DNA from: Pseudomonadales bacterium
GTDB lineage: Bacteria; Pseudomonadota; Gammaproteobacteria; Pseudomonadales; Azotimanducaceae
DNA: 64,000 bases
Assembly (NCBI GenBank): GCA_028281885.1
Contig: JANQJA010000009.1
Span: 248,001-312,000 of the forward strand
Direction of reading: 5' to 3'
Shown: positions 46,369 to 56,128 of the stretch, in pieces
Numbering within the stretch: position 1 is the stretch's first letter
How the letters are laid out: each line of letters opens with the position of its first letter
Position numbers and translations under genes: made by a program
Notes under the pieces: model-generated
Told to the model about the DNA's origin: nothing
The model's input: the letters and a program-made list of their open reading frames with translations, nothing else
Database searches by the model: none

Positions 46369-46929
46369 ATGATAGAAGAAGCCAAAGCGACGGCCAGACC
46401 GCTGGATCGCTCCCTGATCGACAAACATTCGTTCAGCCGCGAGGAACTGCTTGATTGCGGTTACGGACGACTGTTTGGGCCGGGTCGGGCGCATCTGCCC
46501 ATCGACGAAATGTTGATGATCGATCGCATTACCGAAATCACTGAAGACGGTGGCATCAATAACAAAGGAAAGATCAGGGCGGAGATGGACATTCATCCGG
46601 ACCTCTGGTTTTTCAAGGTGCACTTCGTCGACGATCCTGTCATGCCAGGCTGTCTGGGTCTGGACGCACTATGGCAACTGGTGGGTTTTTTTCTTGCCTG
46701 GAAAGGCAACTGGGGCGTCGGCAGGGCCCTCGGCTGTGGGCGCGTCTCTTTTCGGGGACAGGTGTTGCCAACAGCGAAGAAGCTCGAATATGAAATCGAC
46801 ATGACCAAGGTCCGGCAGGGCAAGACTGTGCTGGGAATCGCTGACGCCAGGGTACTTGTTGATGGAAAACAGATTTATGTAGCGGAAGACGTCAAGGTAG
46901 GACTGTTTACCTCCCTCGACGATTTTTAG
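46369..46929 (+). CDS. fabA: 3-hydroxydecanoyl-ACP dehydratase/isomerase
   Basis: FabA dehydrates 3-hydroxydecanoyl-ACP and isomerises it to the cis-3 form, the branch point to unsaturated fatty acids. The catalytic His is in [14 protein letters not shown] near residue 84, and the Asp in [10 protein letters not shown] near 98. [20 protein letters not shown] is typical. It has 186 residues, some 14 longer at the N-terminus than E. coli FabA. It forms the usual operon with fabB, 8 bases apart, which marks the anaerobic unsaturated fatty acid pathway of gammaproteobacteria. Confidence 0.96.
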   Translation: MIEEAKATARPLDRSLIDKHSFSREELLDCGYGRLFGPGRAHLPIDEMLMIDRITEITEDGGINNKGKIRAEMDIHPDLWFFKVHFVDDPVMPGCLGLDALWQLVGFFLAWKGNWGVGRALGCGRVSFRGQVLPTAKKLEYEIDMTKVRQGKTVLGIADARVLVDGKQIYVAEDVKVGLFTSLDDF

Positions 46930-46937
46930 GTAATCAT

Positions 46938-48152
46938 ATGAAGCGCGTTGTCATCACTGGTCTGGGTATTGTTTCTCCTTTAGGCAATAGCATCGACGCA
47001 ACACTGGCGTCCCTCCGGGAGGTAAATTCCGGGATTCGATTCAAGGAAGAATACAGTGAGATCGGGATGCGTAGCCACGTCGCAGGAACGGTCAAGCTGG
47101 ATACGTCCGAACTGATTGATCGCAAGCTGTTACGGTTTATGGGAGACGCATCGGCCTATGCGTATATCGCGATGCGTGAAGCGATCGAGGATGCGGGCCT
47201 TGAGGCCAATGAAGTGTCTAATGTGCGTACCGGTATCGTCGCGGGCTCTGGCGGCGCTTCCTCGGCGAATCAGGTGGAAGCAGCCGATGTGTTGCGGGAA
47301 AAGGGACTTCGTCGGGTCGGACCCTATCGGGTCACGAGAACCATGGGCTCTACGGTATCCGCCTGCCTGGCCACGCCTTTTGCAATCAAAGGGGTGAACT
47401 ATTCAATCACGTCCGCCTGTTCCACCAGCGCGCACTGCATTGGGCACGCGGCTGAGCTGATCCAGCTGGGCAAACAGGACATTGTGTTTGCCGGTGGCGG
47501 CGAAGAAGAACACTGGAGTCTGTCCTCGCTGTTCGATGCGATGGGTGCCCTGTCGACGGCCTACAACGAGACGCCTGAGACAGCATCGCGGGCCTATGAT
47601 GAAAACCGGGACGGTTTTGTTATTGCCGGTGGTGGCGGATTCGTGGTGGTCGAAGAATACGAGCATGCGCGGGCGCGGGGCGCCAAGATCTATGCAGAGC
47701 TGACGGGCTATGCCGCCACCTCGGATGGCCATGACATGGTGGCACCCTCGGGTGAGGGGGGGCAGCGGGCCATGGAGATGGCGATAGCTACCGTTGAGGG
47801 ACCGATTGACTACATCAACGCCCATGGCACGAGTACCCCGGCGGGGGATATTCCTGAAGTCGATGCCATTCGCCGGGTATTTGGCGAGGATATGCCGCAA
47901 ATCAGCTCCACCAAGAGCCTGTCAGGCCACTCACTGGGCGCAGCAGGTGTGCATGAATCCATTTATTCGCTATTAATGCTGCATCACGACTTCATCTGCC
48001 CATCGGCCAATATCGAGACGCTCGATCCGGCGGTTGGCAATGCGCCGATTGTCAGAACCAGGGTCGATAACGCCGGCCTGAACAACATCATGTCGAACAG
48101 TTTCGGATTTGGCGGAACCAATGCCGTTCTGGCCTACAGCAGGATGTCGTGA
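46938..48152 (+). CDS. fabB: 3-oxoacyl-ACP synthase I
   Basis: FabB (KAS I) elongates the cis-3-decenoyl-ACP made by FabA. The catalytic Cys is in [20 protein letters not shown] near 163, and the two His in [11 protein letters not shown] and [15 protein letters not shown]; the end [17 protein letters not shown] is standard. The length of 404 is normal. The start ATG follows fabA by 8 bases with taggtaatc as a weak ribosome site. Confidence 0.96.
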   Translation: MKRVVITGLGIVSPLGNSIDATLASLREVNSGIRFKEEYSEIGMRSHVAGTVKLDTSELIDRKLLRFMGDASAYAYIAMREAIEDAGLEANEVSNVRTGIVAGSGGASSANQVEAADVLREKGLRRVGPYRVTRTMGSTVSACLATPFAIKGVNYSITSACSTSAHCIGHAAELIQLGKQDIVFAGGGEEEHWSLSSLFDAMGALSTAYNETPETASRAYDENRDGFVIAGGGGFVVVEEYEHARARGAKIYAELTGYAATSDGHDMVAPSGEGGQRAMEMAIATVEGPIDYINAHGTSTPAGDIPEVDAIRRVFGEDMPQISSTKSLSGHSLGAAGVHESIYSLLMLHHDFICPSANIETLDPAVGNAPIVRTRVDNAGLNNIMSNSFGFGGTNAVLAYSRMS

Positions 48153-48302
48153 AGAACAGGTAAAGACCCCGAGTTGATCGTCTGGTGAGGTAAATTTTTG
48201 ATAAAGACCTGATAGATTGTTCATCGTATCTTTATCGATGCCGGCTACCAATCGAGGGGTTGTGATGGTTGAATACACCCGTTTTCGGCAGGGGACTCCT
48301 CG

Positions 48303-48992
48303 ATGAGCAGATCGAAGGTCGTCATCATAGAAGACGAACCCGATATCGTCGAAGTGATCAGTTACAACATGAAGCGGGAAGGCTTCCAGGTCGCGTCAGT
48401 CGGTCGTGGTGACGAAGGCCTGAATCTGGTTCGAAATCTCTCGCCTTCGCTGGTGGTACTGGATCTGATGTTGCCTGGCATGGATGGTCTCACTGTCTGC
48501 CAGCAGATCAAGTCAGACCCCATTACCCGGGACATTCCCATTATCATCATATCTGCCAAGGGCGAAGAAAGTGATGTGGTGATTGGTCTGGGACTCGGGG
48601 CCGACGATTACCTGGCCAAACCGTTCAGTCCAAGAGAGTTACTCGCTCGAGTCAAGGCCGTGCTGCGCCGTGGGCCGGTGCGGGAAGATCAGCACAAGGA
48701 ACGGATCGTCATCAAGGACCTGCTGATCGACATTGCCCGACATGAAGTCCGCGTGTCCGGAGAACTGGTCAAGCTGACGGCGACGGAATTCAAGATTCTC
48801 TATCAGCTCGCGTCCCAGCCCGGACGTGCCTTCACCCGGGAACAACTACTGAACCGTGTTGTCGGTGAAGGCGTTGTCGTGGTGGATCGCAACATCGATG
48901 TCCACATTCGCGCAGTGCGCAAGAAGCTTGGCGCTTACAGCCAGATGATCCAGACCATCAGGGGTGTTGGTTACCGGTTCGTCGAAGACTGA
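48303..48992 (+). CDS. phoB: phosphate regulon response regulator PhoB
   Basis: PhoB is an OmpR-class response regulator that turns on phosphate-starvation genes. The receiver domain has the acidic pair IIEDEPD, the phosphorylated Asp in LVVLDLMLPGMDG near 56, and Lys in DYLAKPFSPREL. The C-terminal winged helix ends in the usual IQTIRGVGYRF. It overlaps phoR by one base. I do not see a clear Pho box in the 150 bases before the gene. Confidence 0.94.
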   Translation: MSRSKVVIIEDEPDIVEVISYNMKREGFQVASVGRGDEGLNLVRNLSPSLVVLDLMLPGMDGLTVCQQIKSDPITRDIPIIIISAKGEESDVVIGLGLGADDYLAKPFSPRELLARVKAVLRRGPVREDQHKERIVIKDLLIDIARHEVRVSGELVKLTATEFKILYQLASQPGRAFTREQLLNRVVGEGVVVVDRNIDVHIRAVRKKLGAYSQMIQTIRGVGYRFVED

Positions 48993-50758
48993 TGCTTCGT
49001 TCCCGGTTCCTCTGGCAACTTGTTGGCGCGCTGGGGGCAATCTTACTAGTCAGTACGCTGGTCTTCGGTTCTCTCGCGACGACCCAGATCCAGACTGATG
49101 CTCGCAATACCATTCGTGAATCGCTAAGGACCCAGGCTGCCATTCTCAGGCAACTATTGTTGCCGAGCCTGTTGCAGGAGGTGCCAATTTCTCGGGAGGC
49201 ACTGGAGCAGACAACCGGCGGTGCCAACAATCGGATCACCCTGATTGACGCCAAAGGCCTGGTACTGGCTGACAATCGCGAAGCCCCGGAAGCGATGGAC
49301 AATCATCTGACCCGGCCGGAAGTGGTTCAGGCCATGGCGACTGGTTTCGGCAGTTCAGAACGCTACAGCCATACCGTGAACCAAAACCTTTTTTATGTGG
49401 CGCTTCGCGTCGATGGCGACGAAGGTAAAGTACTGGGGTTCGTGCGGGTCGCGGTACCCCTGGAAAGTGTCGAGCGCCAGCTCGCGGCGCTCAGAAATCA
49501 GATATTGCTCAGTGGCACGATTATCGCCGCCATCTTTCTGGTCGTCGGATTCCTGCTGGCGCGACAGTTCACCATTCCCATCACCCGGATGACCGAAGGA
49601 GCATCCCGAATCTCCCGGGGCGACTACGATTTCAGATTACCCGAGGGGCGCAGTGACGAGATCGGGCAACTCGCCGTCGCGCTGAACGAGCTCGCCCGGG
49701 GAACCCAGGAAAGAATCAAGGCACTGACCAGTTCCAGGAATCAGCTGGCGGCGATCCTGTCCGGTCTGACCGAGGGCGTGATCGCTGTGGATCTGGACCA
49801 GACAATCCTGCACATTAACGATTCTGCACGCGCCATGCTGCATCTCAGCCAGCGTGAAATTGTCAACCGCCAGCTTGGTGACGTCGTTAGAGTCGAGGAG
49901 ATCGTGCAGGCGGTCGATACCTGCTTGGCAGAACTCATCACCACCAATTCCACGGTCAAGGTCGATGCCAAGACGCTGGATGTGTCAGTAGTACTGCTTC
50001 GCAATCAGGACTGGACATCGGCAGCGGGTGCAATTGTAGTACTCCAGGACATCACGGAAATGCTGCGCCTTGAGCAGGTTCGCAGTGATTTCGTGGCGAA
50101 CGCATCCCATGAACTCAAGACGCCGATCTCTGCTATTCGTGGTTTTGTCGAAACCATTCTCGATGATGCGAACATGCCTGAGGAAGTCCTGCAGCGTTTT
50201 ATCAAACGCATTCGCAGCCAAAGTGCGCGGCTGGACCAGATTGTCAAGGACCTGATACACCTTTCCCGGTTTGATACTCACGCTCGCGAGATGTCCGTCA
50301 GCCAGATTGATCTGGCGTTTTTGATCCGGAAAGTCCATGCCGACAAGTCCGAGGATGCGATCGATGCCGGTGTGATGCTTGAGCTGGACATCATCGACAA
50401 GGAAGTTGAAGTAGCAGGCGAACAGGAAGCCTTGTACCAGATGCTGAGTAACCTGGTTGATAATGCCATCAAGTATACCCAGGCTGACGGAGTTGTCAGG
50501 GTGCGGCTTCGAACGCTTAGCCGGATGGCAGTGATCGAAGTGGAAGACACCGGCATCGGGATCGCCGAGGATGAGCAGCAGCGCATCTTTGAACGGTTCT
50601 ACCGCGTTGATCGGGCGCGTTCAAGGGAACAGGGTGGTACCGGACTGGGACTATCGATTGTCAAGCATATTGCCCAGTCCCATCGCGGATCGGTGATGGT
50701 CACGAGCCAGGTCAACAAGGGGTCTGTGTTCACGGTTCGACTTCCCCTCAGCAGCTAG
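48992..50758 (+). CDS. phoR: phosphate regulon sensor kinase PhoR
   Basis: PhoR senses phosphate status through the Pst transporter and controls PhoB. Residues about 8-30 and 165-190 are membrane helices flanking a periplasmic region of some 130 residues, so this is the longer PhoR form, unlike E. coli PhoR, which has little periplasmic sequence. A HAMP region (EIGQLAVALNELARG), a PAS domain, the phospho-acceptor His in FVANASHELKTPISAIRGF near 370 and the ATPase domain (NAIKYTQADG, GTGLGLSIVKHI) follow. It shares ATG/stop bases with phoB. A sensor for another signal is possible, but the phoB partner makes PhoR likely. Confidence 0.9.
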   Translation: MLRSRFLWQLVGALGAILLVSTLVFGSLATTQIQTDARNTIRESLRTQAAILRQLLLPSLLQEVPISREALEQTTGGANNRITLIDAKGLVLADNREAPEAMDNHLTRPEVVQAMATGFGSSERYSHTVNQNLFYVALRVDGDEGKVLGFVRVAVPLESVERQLAALRNQILLSGTIIAAIFLVVGFLLARQFTIPITRMTEGASRISRGDYDFRLPEGRSDEIGQLAVALNELARGTQERIKALTSSRNQLAAILSGLTEGVIAVDLDQTILHINDSARAMLHLSQREIVNRQLGDVVRVEEIVQAVDTCLAELITTNSTVKVDAKTLDVSVVLLRNQDWTSAAGAIVVLQDITEMLRLEQVRSDFVANASHELKTPISAIRGFVETILDDANMPEEVLQRFIKRIRSQSARLDQIVKDLIHLSRFDTHAREMSVSQIDLAFLIRKVHADKSEDAIDAGVMLELDIIDKEVEVAGEQEALYQMLSNLVDNAIKYTQADGVVRVRLRTLSRMAVIEVEDTGIGIAEDEQQRIFERFYRVDRARSREQGGTGLGLSIVKHIAQSHRGSVMVTSQVNKGSVFTVRLPLSS

Positions 50759-52323
50759 AGCGTTCGAATAATCTCCCTGGCGGCATTCAATCCGGGAACG
50801 CCGCTGACACCACCACCCGGATGAGTGCCCGCGCTGCACATCCACAGGCCGTCGATCTCGGTTCGGTATTGCGCCATCCCCAGCATGGGGCGAGCGGAAA
50901 ACAACTGGTCGAGACTGAGGCGACCGTGAAAGATATCGCCACCGACCAGGCCGAATTTTTGCTCAAGATCCCAGGGTGAATGGACCTGGCGCGCGATGAT
51001 CGTTGAGCTGAATCCCGGGGCGAACTGATCGACGGTATCGATAATTGTGTCGGCCGCCTGATCCCGCCGATGTGTCCATTCGCTGGCCAGCGACGGATCG
51101 AAGTGCTGGCAGAAAAGACTCGCAACATGTTTGCCCGGTGGCGCGAGGGTATCGTCGACAAGACTGGGGATCATCATTTCGACGACAGGACTGGCCGAGT
51201 AGCCTGATTGCCGGGCATCGGTATAGGCGAGATCCATATAATCGAGGCTGGGGGCCAGAATGACACCGCCGGTCAGCACCGATGGATCGGGCTGGCCAGT
51301 GAATGAAGGTATCTGGTTCAGCGCGACGTTAAGACGAAAGGTGCCGCTCTGGCATTTGTAGTGTTCGAAATGTAATCGCGTTTCAGGATTAATTGCTGCT
51401 GGATCGATTAGCTGGCAAAACAGCAGTTTCGGATTCACCCCCGCGACAATGATATCGGCTTCAAAACTGTCTCCGTTCAGGGTTCGGACAGCGCGGGCTT
51501 TTCTGTCCTGCACTTCAATCCTCTCAACGGGCATTTCCGTGACCAGGGTGACGCCGCGGGATCTGGCCTCGGCGGCGATGGCATCGCTGATGGCACCCAT
51601 GCCGCCGCGTGCGTGCCCCCAGGTACCGGTCTTCCCGTTGATTCCGCCTATCACATGATGCAGCAAGACATAACCCGAACCCGGCGTATAGGGACTGGCG
51701 TAGTGGCCGACGATGGCGTCGAAACCCAACAGGGCCTTCAGTTGTGGCGACACGAACAGATCGTCAAGTATTTCGCCGGCGCTGACCGTGAACAGTTTGA
51801 GTAGCAGGCGCCTGTCTTCGTTGGTCAGCCTCCCGTAGTGACGGCTTAGCTGGAACAAACGCGGGATGTCACTGAACGACAGGGTCGTGAGATCCGGCGG
51901 CGTTGTTAACATCAGGTCCCGCAACACAGGCGCCAGGCGGTGCAGCGCCAGTTCGTATTGGGTGAGGGCGTTAATGTCTTGCGGACATTGTTCAGCGAGT
52001 AACGATCTGGCCCGATCCGGGTCGCCATGGCTGATGAATCCTTCGCCCTCGATTGAAGGCAGGAAATTGTTCACCTGCCGCGGTTCGATTCGCAGCCCGT
52101 GCTCGACGAGTCTCAGCTCCTGAATAATCCGGGGATGGAGCAGGCTGACGGTATAGCTGGCAGTTGAGTTGCGAAAGCCTGGATGGAACTCCTCGGTGAC
52201 GGCGGCCCCACCCAGTATCTGCCGCTGTTCGAGCAGGGTGACTTCGGCGCCGGCACCGGCCAGGTAGCACGCGCACACCAGACCATTGTGTCCGCCGCCA
52301 ACGATGATGACACGCTTCCCCAT
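50755..52323 (-). CDS. phytoene desaturase-like FAD oxidoreductase (PYROXD2 type)
   Basis: This FAD-dependent protein of the CrtI/PYROXD2 family begins MGKRVIIVGGGHNGLVCACYL, a dinucleotide-binding fold, and ends with MCSAGTHPGGGVSGVPGLNAAR, the C-terminal FAD motif of the family. It has about 522 residues from the ATG at 52323. No carotenoid synthesis genes are near, so a true carotenoid desaturase is not implied. The substrate is unknown. Its stop overlaps phoR's stop (ctag). Confidence 0.85.
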   Translation of the reverse strand: MGKRVIIVGGGHNGLVCACYLAGAGAEVTLLEQRQILGGAAVTEEFHPGFRNSTASYTVSLLHPRIIQELRLVEHGLRIEPRQVNNFLPSIEGEGFISHGDPDRARSLLAEQCPQDINALTQYELALHRLAPVLRDLMLTTPPDLTTLSFSDIPRLFQLSRHYGRLTNEDRRLLLKLFTVSAGEILDDLFVSPQLKALLGFDAIVGHYASPYTPGSGYVLLHHVIGGINGKTGTWGHARGGMGAISDAIAAEARSRGVTLVTEMPVERIEVQDRKARAVRTLNGDSFEADIIVAGVNPKLLFCQLIDPAAINPETRLHFEHYKCQSGTFRLNVALNQIPSFTGQPDPSVLTGGVILAPSLDYMDLAYTDARQSGYSASPVVEMMIPSLVDDTLAPPGKHVASLFCQHFDPSLASEWTHRRDQAADTIIDTVDQFAPGFSSTIIARQVHSPWDLEQKFGLVGGDIFHGRLSLDQLFSARPMLGMAQYRTEIDGLWMCSAGTHPGGGVSGVPGLNAAREIIRTL

Positions 52324-52398
52324 GGCCCGCATTTTGACACCGTTTGTACCCATCCTGTAAGGTAGCGCCGCGCTGTCGCGCACCTCCTTGGATTTTCT

Positions 52399-53784
52399 AT
52401 GACCCAGACTTCATCGTCGTCCGGCGACGAGCAGCCCCTTGTTGAAAAACCCAAACTGGGTATCTGGGAGCTTGCGTGGCCGGCGATACTCAGCAATCTG
52501 CTGTTCTCGGTGATCGGGATTATCACCATCAAGATCGTTGGCGAACTTGGTCAGACGGCGGTCGCTGCCGTGACCACCGGGCACCGTATTTTCTTTGTAC
52601 TGTCGGCAGTACTCATGGCGGTATCTGCCGGCACCAGTGCCCTGGTGGCAAGGGCCTGGGGGGCAGGGGATTACGATGAGGCGGCCAAGGTCACGACGGT
52701 ATCCGTGCTGGTCGGATCAGCTGTCGCTGTGCTGCTGATGATTCCTTTCCTGACATTCAGCGATGAAATTGCCGGCGTATTTCAACTGGATCCCATCTCC
52801 ACCGCGGCAGCGTCGGACTACATTTTCTATCTGAGCCTGTTCAGCATTGGTTTTGCCATCAACTTTGTGCTGGGCGCTGCACTTCGCGCTGCCGGCGACA
52901 CGCGCACGCCCCTGTGGTTTGGCATGGTGGCAAACATCGCCAATGTCTGTCTGACCTACTGGTTGGTTTATGGTGGGTTTGGTGTGCCGTCGCTTGGGGC
53001 GGCTGGCGCTGGCGCCGCCAATGGGCTGTCGCTGACCCTTTCCGGGATGTTGTTTTTGTCGCTGTGGCTGGCAGGGCGACTCAGGGTGCAGGTGGGCAGG
53101 ACCGGCGCGCTGGAAGTTTCCAGACTCCGGCAGCTCGTGCACATTGGCTACCCGGCTGGGCTCGAACAGTTCGTTTTTCATGCCGGCTTCATCGGCTTTT
53201 TGTGGCTCGTCGCGCGACATGGCACCGCAGCCTTTGCCGCCTACGGCGTCGGTGTACAGGTTCTTTCGATGTCATTTGTCGTCGGGTTCGGTTTTTCCAT
53301 CGCCGGTGCGACCCTGGTTGGACAGCATCTGGGTGCGCGAGATCCTGACGGCGCTACCCGGCAGGGGTGGCACGCAACCTTCTTTGCCATTGGCAGTATG
53401 GTCACCCTGGGCACGATCATCCTGCTGCTGGCTGAACCGATCGCACGATTTTTGATCGACGATGATGAGGTCGTTCACTTGACGGTGATCTTTATCTATA
53501 TCATGGCCATTGCACAGCCAATGCTCGCGATTGAATTCACGCTCGGTGGCTGTCTTCGGGGCGCAGGTGATACGCGGTTTCCATTGTTGACGACACTGAT
53601 CGGGTTGATTCTGGTTCGTGTCGGCCTTGCCGCGGTTGCCACTTACCTGGAACTGGAGGTGAAGTGGATCTACGCTGCCCTGATAGCCGACTATATGGTC
53701 AAGGTGGTGATGCTGGTCTGGCGATTCCGTTCGGGGCGTTGGAAGGACATCTTCGACAATTCAGAACCCAGGCCCACGACATAA
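52399..53784 (+). CDS. MATE family efflux transporter
   Basis: This 461-residue inner-membrane protein has 12 predicted helices in two homologous halves. The start of helix 1 (WELAWPAILSNLLFSVIGII) and the segment ALRAAGDTRTPLWFGMVANI, with its repeat CLRGAGDTRFPLLTTLIGLI in the second half, are MATE/NorM/DinF signatures. Such pumps export cationic drugs or dyes using Na or protons. The gene diverges from the CrtI-like gene. Downstream is a 300-base gap with a strong terminator. Confidence 0.92.
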   Translation: MTQTSSSSGDEQPLVEKPKLGIWELAWPAILSNLLFSVIGIITIKIVGELGQTAVAAVTTGHRIFFVLSAVLMAVSAGTSALVARAWGAGDYDEAAKVTTVSVLVGSAVAVLLMIPFLTFSDEIAGVFQLDPISTAAASDYIFYLSLFSIGFAINFVLGAALRAAGDTRTPLWFGMVANIANVCLTYWLVYGGFGVPSLGAAGAGAANGLSLTLSGMLFLSLWLAGRLRVQVGRTGALEVSRLRQLVHIGYPAGLEQFVFHAGFIGFLWLVARHGTAAFAAYGVGVQVLSMSFVVGFGFSIAGATLVGQHLGARDPDGATRQGWHATFFAIGSMVTLGTIILLLAEPIARFLIDDDEVVHLTVIFIYIMAIAQPMLAIEFTLGGCLRGAGDTRFPLLTTLIGLILVRVGLAAVATYLELEVKWIYAALIADYMVKVVMLVWRFRSGRWKDIFDNSEPRPTT

Positions 53785-53829
53785 ACAGAGTTTTTCCAAA
53801 AAGAGATTGACCCAGCCATTTCGAAGCGT

Positions 53830-53991
53830 ATGATTCATCGCTTCAGCAAACAAGCCCAACGGCAGAAACCTCAAATGCAAACGACGCATTGGAACCACAA
53901 CACGATGCTGACCATCGCAACCGACGGTCGCGATAAGTCGTGCGCGTATGTTGTGACCGTGAGGTATTGGCCGGGATGTAGGATGAGTTAG
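53830..53991 (+). CDS. possible 53-residue small protein
   Basis: The 53785-54083 gap contains no large gene. An ATG-started frame of 53 codons begins MIHRFSKQAQRQKPQMQTTH and ends VRYWPGCRMS before a stop. There is no clear ribosome-binding site and I recognise no family, so it may be spurious. An intrinsic terminator starts 23 bases after the frame, so some transcript ends there: the MATE mRNA, this short gene, or a small RNA. Confidence 0.2.
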   Translation: MIHRFSKQAQRQKPQMQTTHWNHNTMLTIATDGRDKSCAYVVTVRYWPGCRMS

Positions 53992-54013
53992 CGATTCGCT
54001 GATCAATTTTTTT

Positions 54014-54053
54014 AAAAAGCCCCCGGCACGAAAGTTCCGGGGGCTTTTTTTTT
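54014..54053 (+). terminator. strong intrinsic terminator
   Basis: AAAAAGCCCCCGG and CCGGGGGCTTTTT form a perfect 13-pair stem around a 10-base loop, followed by more T. As the stem has A on its left and T on its right, it can work in both directions. It lies 230 bases after the MATE gene and 31 bases before the MFS gene, so it may close the MATE transcript or a small RNA. Confidence 0.9.
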
Positions 54054-54083
54054 GCGTGAGATTTGCCTGAAAAGGAGAGTGTT

Positions 54084-55331
54084 GTGGAACAACAACTGAA
54101 AAGAAATATACCGATACTCTATGTATTCAGCTTCTTCTGGCTGGCGTTGGTCATCATTCCGGTCATGGTCCCCCTGTTTGAATCTCGGGGGCTGGATCTC
54201 GCGGAGGTGTTCTATCTGCAGGCATTTTTCGCCTTCGTTGTGGTGTTGTTCGAGGTGCCCAGCGGATATGTCGCGGATGTGCTGGGACGACGCAACGCGC
54301 TCATAGCAGGCAGTCTGTTTCATGGCGCGGGATTTACCTGGCTGTGCTTCGCCCATGGTTTCGTTGAGCTGATGATTTTCGAAGCACTGGTAGGGATCGG
54401 CATCAGCCTCCTGTCGGGTGCCGACCTGTCTCTGCTCTACGATACCCAGGAAGCGCTGGGCCACAGTCATCGCCGTAAGGCGGAAGGCGTGGCTCAGATG
54501 CGGTTCATCAAGTCGATCGCCGAAGGTGTTTCGGCACTGATTGGTGGCGCATTAGTGCTCTGGTCGTTCGAGGCGGCGGTGATTGCGAATGCCGCATTTG
54601 CCTGGGTCCCGTTGATATTATCGCTCTGGTTGGCGGAGGCACCGTTTCTGAGAATGGAAGGAACATCACCGATCGCCAATCTGCGTCGGGTAATGACCCA
54701 CCTGTATATTGAGAACAGGCTACTGCGTCAGATCTGTCTCTCAATCACCTTGTTCGGCCTGGTTACCTTCTATGTCGTCTGGATACTGCAGCCCTATTGG
54801 GAGGACCGCGGCGTACCGCTCACGGCATTCGGCGTACTGTGGGCAGCGCAAAGTTTCGTCTTTGCAGCATCGACGCGACTGGCTATTCCAATGGAACGGC
54901 GATTCGGTGCGGTACCGGTGCTGGTGGTGATGGGCCTTCTGCCGGTGGCGGCATATTTCGGCATGGCGGCGGCCGGTGGCATCGCGGGGATCGTGTTCAG
55001 CTTTCTGTTCTTTGTCAGTCGTGGCATCAACGGCGTGGTTCTGGTGGACGCGCTGAACCGGCGAACGCCCAGCAGCTTTCGGGCGACGGCGAACTCGATG
55101 ACCTCGTTTATGTTTCGGGCCATCTATATCGTTACCGGGCCGGCCGTCGGTGCCTTGATTGCCTGGCAGGGTATGGAGGTCACGTTGTACGTGCTGGGCG
55201 GGGTGGCACTCGTGATCTTCGTCAGCCTGTTGTTGCCGATGCTGCGTGAAGTGCGTCGGGCCGAGGCGGCTGCCTCAAGTGCGGAGCGGTCGGTCGACGA
55301 CAGGGAGTCCGACTATCGCGATGCGGCCTAA
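54084..55331 (+). CDS. MFS transporter
   Basis: This is a major facilitator protein of 415 residues with about 12 membrane helices. The MFS loop motif is seen as GYVADVLGRRNALIAGSLFHG between helices 2 and 3, and FEVPSGYVADVLGRR is common in small drug or sugar exporters. The GTG at 54084 has aggag 6 bases upstream; the frame upstream of this overlaps the terminator. Substrate unknown. Its stop overlaps the convergent map stop (four bases). Confidence 0.88.
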   Translation: MEQQLKRNIPILYVFSFFWLALVIIPVMVPLFESRGLDLAEVFYLQAFFAFVVVLFEVPSGYVADVLGRRNALIAGSLFHGAGFTWLCFAHGFVELMIFEALVGIGISLLSGADLSLLYDTQEALGHSHRRKAEGVAQMRFIKSIAEGVSALIGGALVLWSFEAAVIANAAFAWVPLILSLWLAEAPFLRMEGTSPIANLRRVMTHLYIENRLLRQICLSITLFGLVTFYVVWILQPYWEDRGVPLTAFGVLWAAQSFVFAASTRLAIPMERRFGAVPVLVVMGLLPVAAYFGMAAAGGIAGIVFSFLFFVSRGINGVVLVDALNRRTPSSFRATANSMTSFMFRAIYIVTGPAVGALIAWQGMEVTLYVLGGVALVIFVSLLLPMLREVRRAEAAASSAERSVDDRESDYRDAA

Positions 55332-56074
55332 ACGCTGGTCATCACAATGGGTTTGTCCCGGGTGATGACCATCGTGTATTCGTACTGGGCGGAGTAGTTT
55401 CCCTGACCGGTCAGTAGCGTCCAGCCGTCCTCGGCGGTGGATGTCTGCTCCGCGCCAGTCGATAGAAAGGGTTCGATGGTAATCACCTGACCCTCTGTCA
55501 GCCTGCGCTGGTCAGTTCGATCGAGAAAGTTGGGGATGAAGTGAGGTTCATCGTGCAGGCTTTTGCCGATGCCGTGGCTGCCCAGGTCCTTGAGCGTGAC
55601 GAAACCGCTACGCTTGGCAACCTGCTCGATGGCGTGACCAATCTGATTGAGGCGCGCGCCGGCACGTGCCACCTTCATTGCTTCTCGTAGCGCTTTCCGG
55701 GTGCACTGGCAAAGATAATCAAGTCGCGGTGAAATCGGTGCGACCGGAAAGGTCGCGCCGGTATCTCCGAAATACCCGTTGAGTTCCGCCGAAACATCAA
55801 TGTTGACCAGGTCGCCGGGCTGTATTCGTCGATCCGAGGGAATACCGTGGGCCGCTTCTTCGTTGATGCTGATACAGGTCGCGCCGGGAAAGTCATAGGA
55901 AACCTCGGGAGCAGAGCGGGCGCCATATTTTTCGAGGTTCTTTCGACCGATATGATCGAGCTCGCGGGTGGTGATGCCGGCCTTGAGGTGTTTTCGCATG
56001 AGCATCATCGTTTCATAAACGATGCGACCGATCGCGCGGAGTTCCTTCAGGTCATTTTCGTTGTCGATGGTCAT
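55328..56074 (-). CDS. map: type I methionine aminopeptidase
   Basis: This enzyme removes the first Met from new proteins. The five metal ligands are seen in NIDVSAELNGYFGDTGATF (two Asp), DLGSHGIGKSLHDEPHF (His), ITIEPFLS (Glu) and AQYEYTMVI (Glu). The length from ATG 56074 is 248, normal for type I; the frame extends upstream but without family sequence. The gene is not beside rpsB here, so it may be a second Map; the tail (RDKPIVMTSV) differs from the longer E. coli form. Confidence 0.92.
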   Translation of the reverse strand: MTIDNENDLKELRAIGRIVYETMMLMRKHLKAGITTRELDHIGRKNLEKYGARSAPEVSYDFPGATCISINEEAAHGIPSDRRIQPGDLVNIDVSAELNGYFGDTGATFPVAPISPRLDYLCQCTRKALREAMKVARAGARLNQIGHAIEQVAKRSGFVTLKDLGSHGIGKSLHDEPHFIPNFLDRTDQRRLTEGQVITIEPFLSTGAEQTSTAEDGWTLLTGQGNYSAQYEYTMVITRDKPIVMTSV

Positions 56075-56128
56075 CGTGATTATTATGGCATACTGGCCGG
56101 ATAGGTCGTTGCAAGAGGTCGAGCTGAA

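Noticed and set aside
48153-48302. Pho box upstream of phoB
   Set aside because: No pair of CTGTCAT-like repeats with proper spacing could be found.
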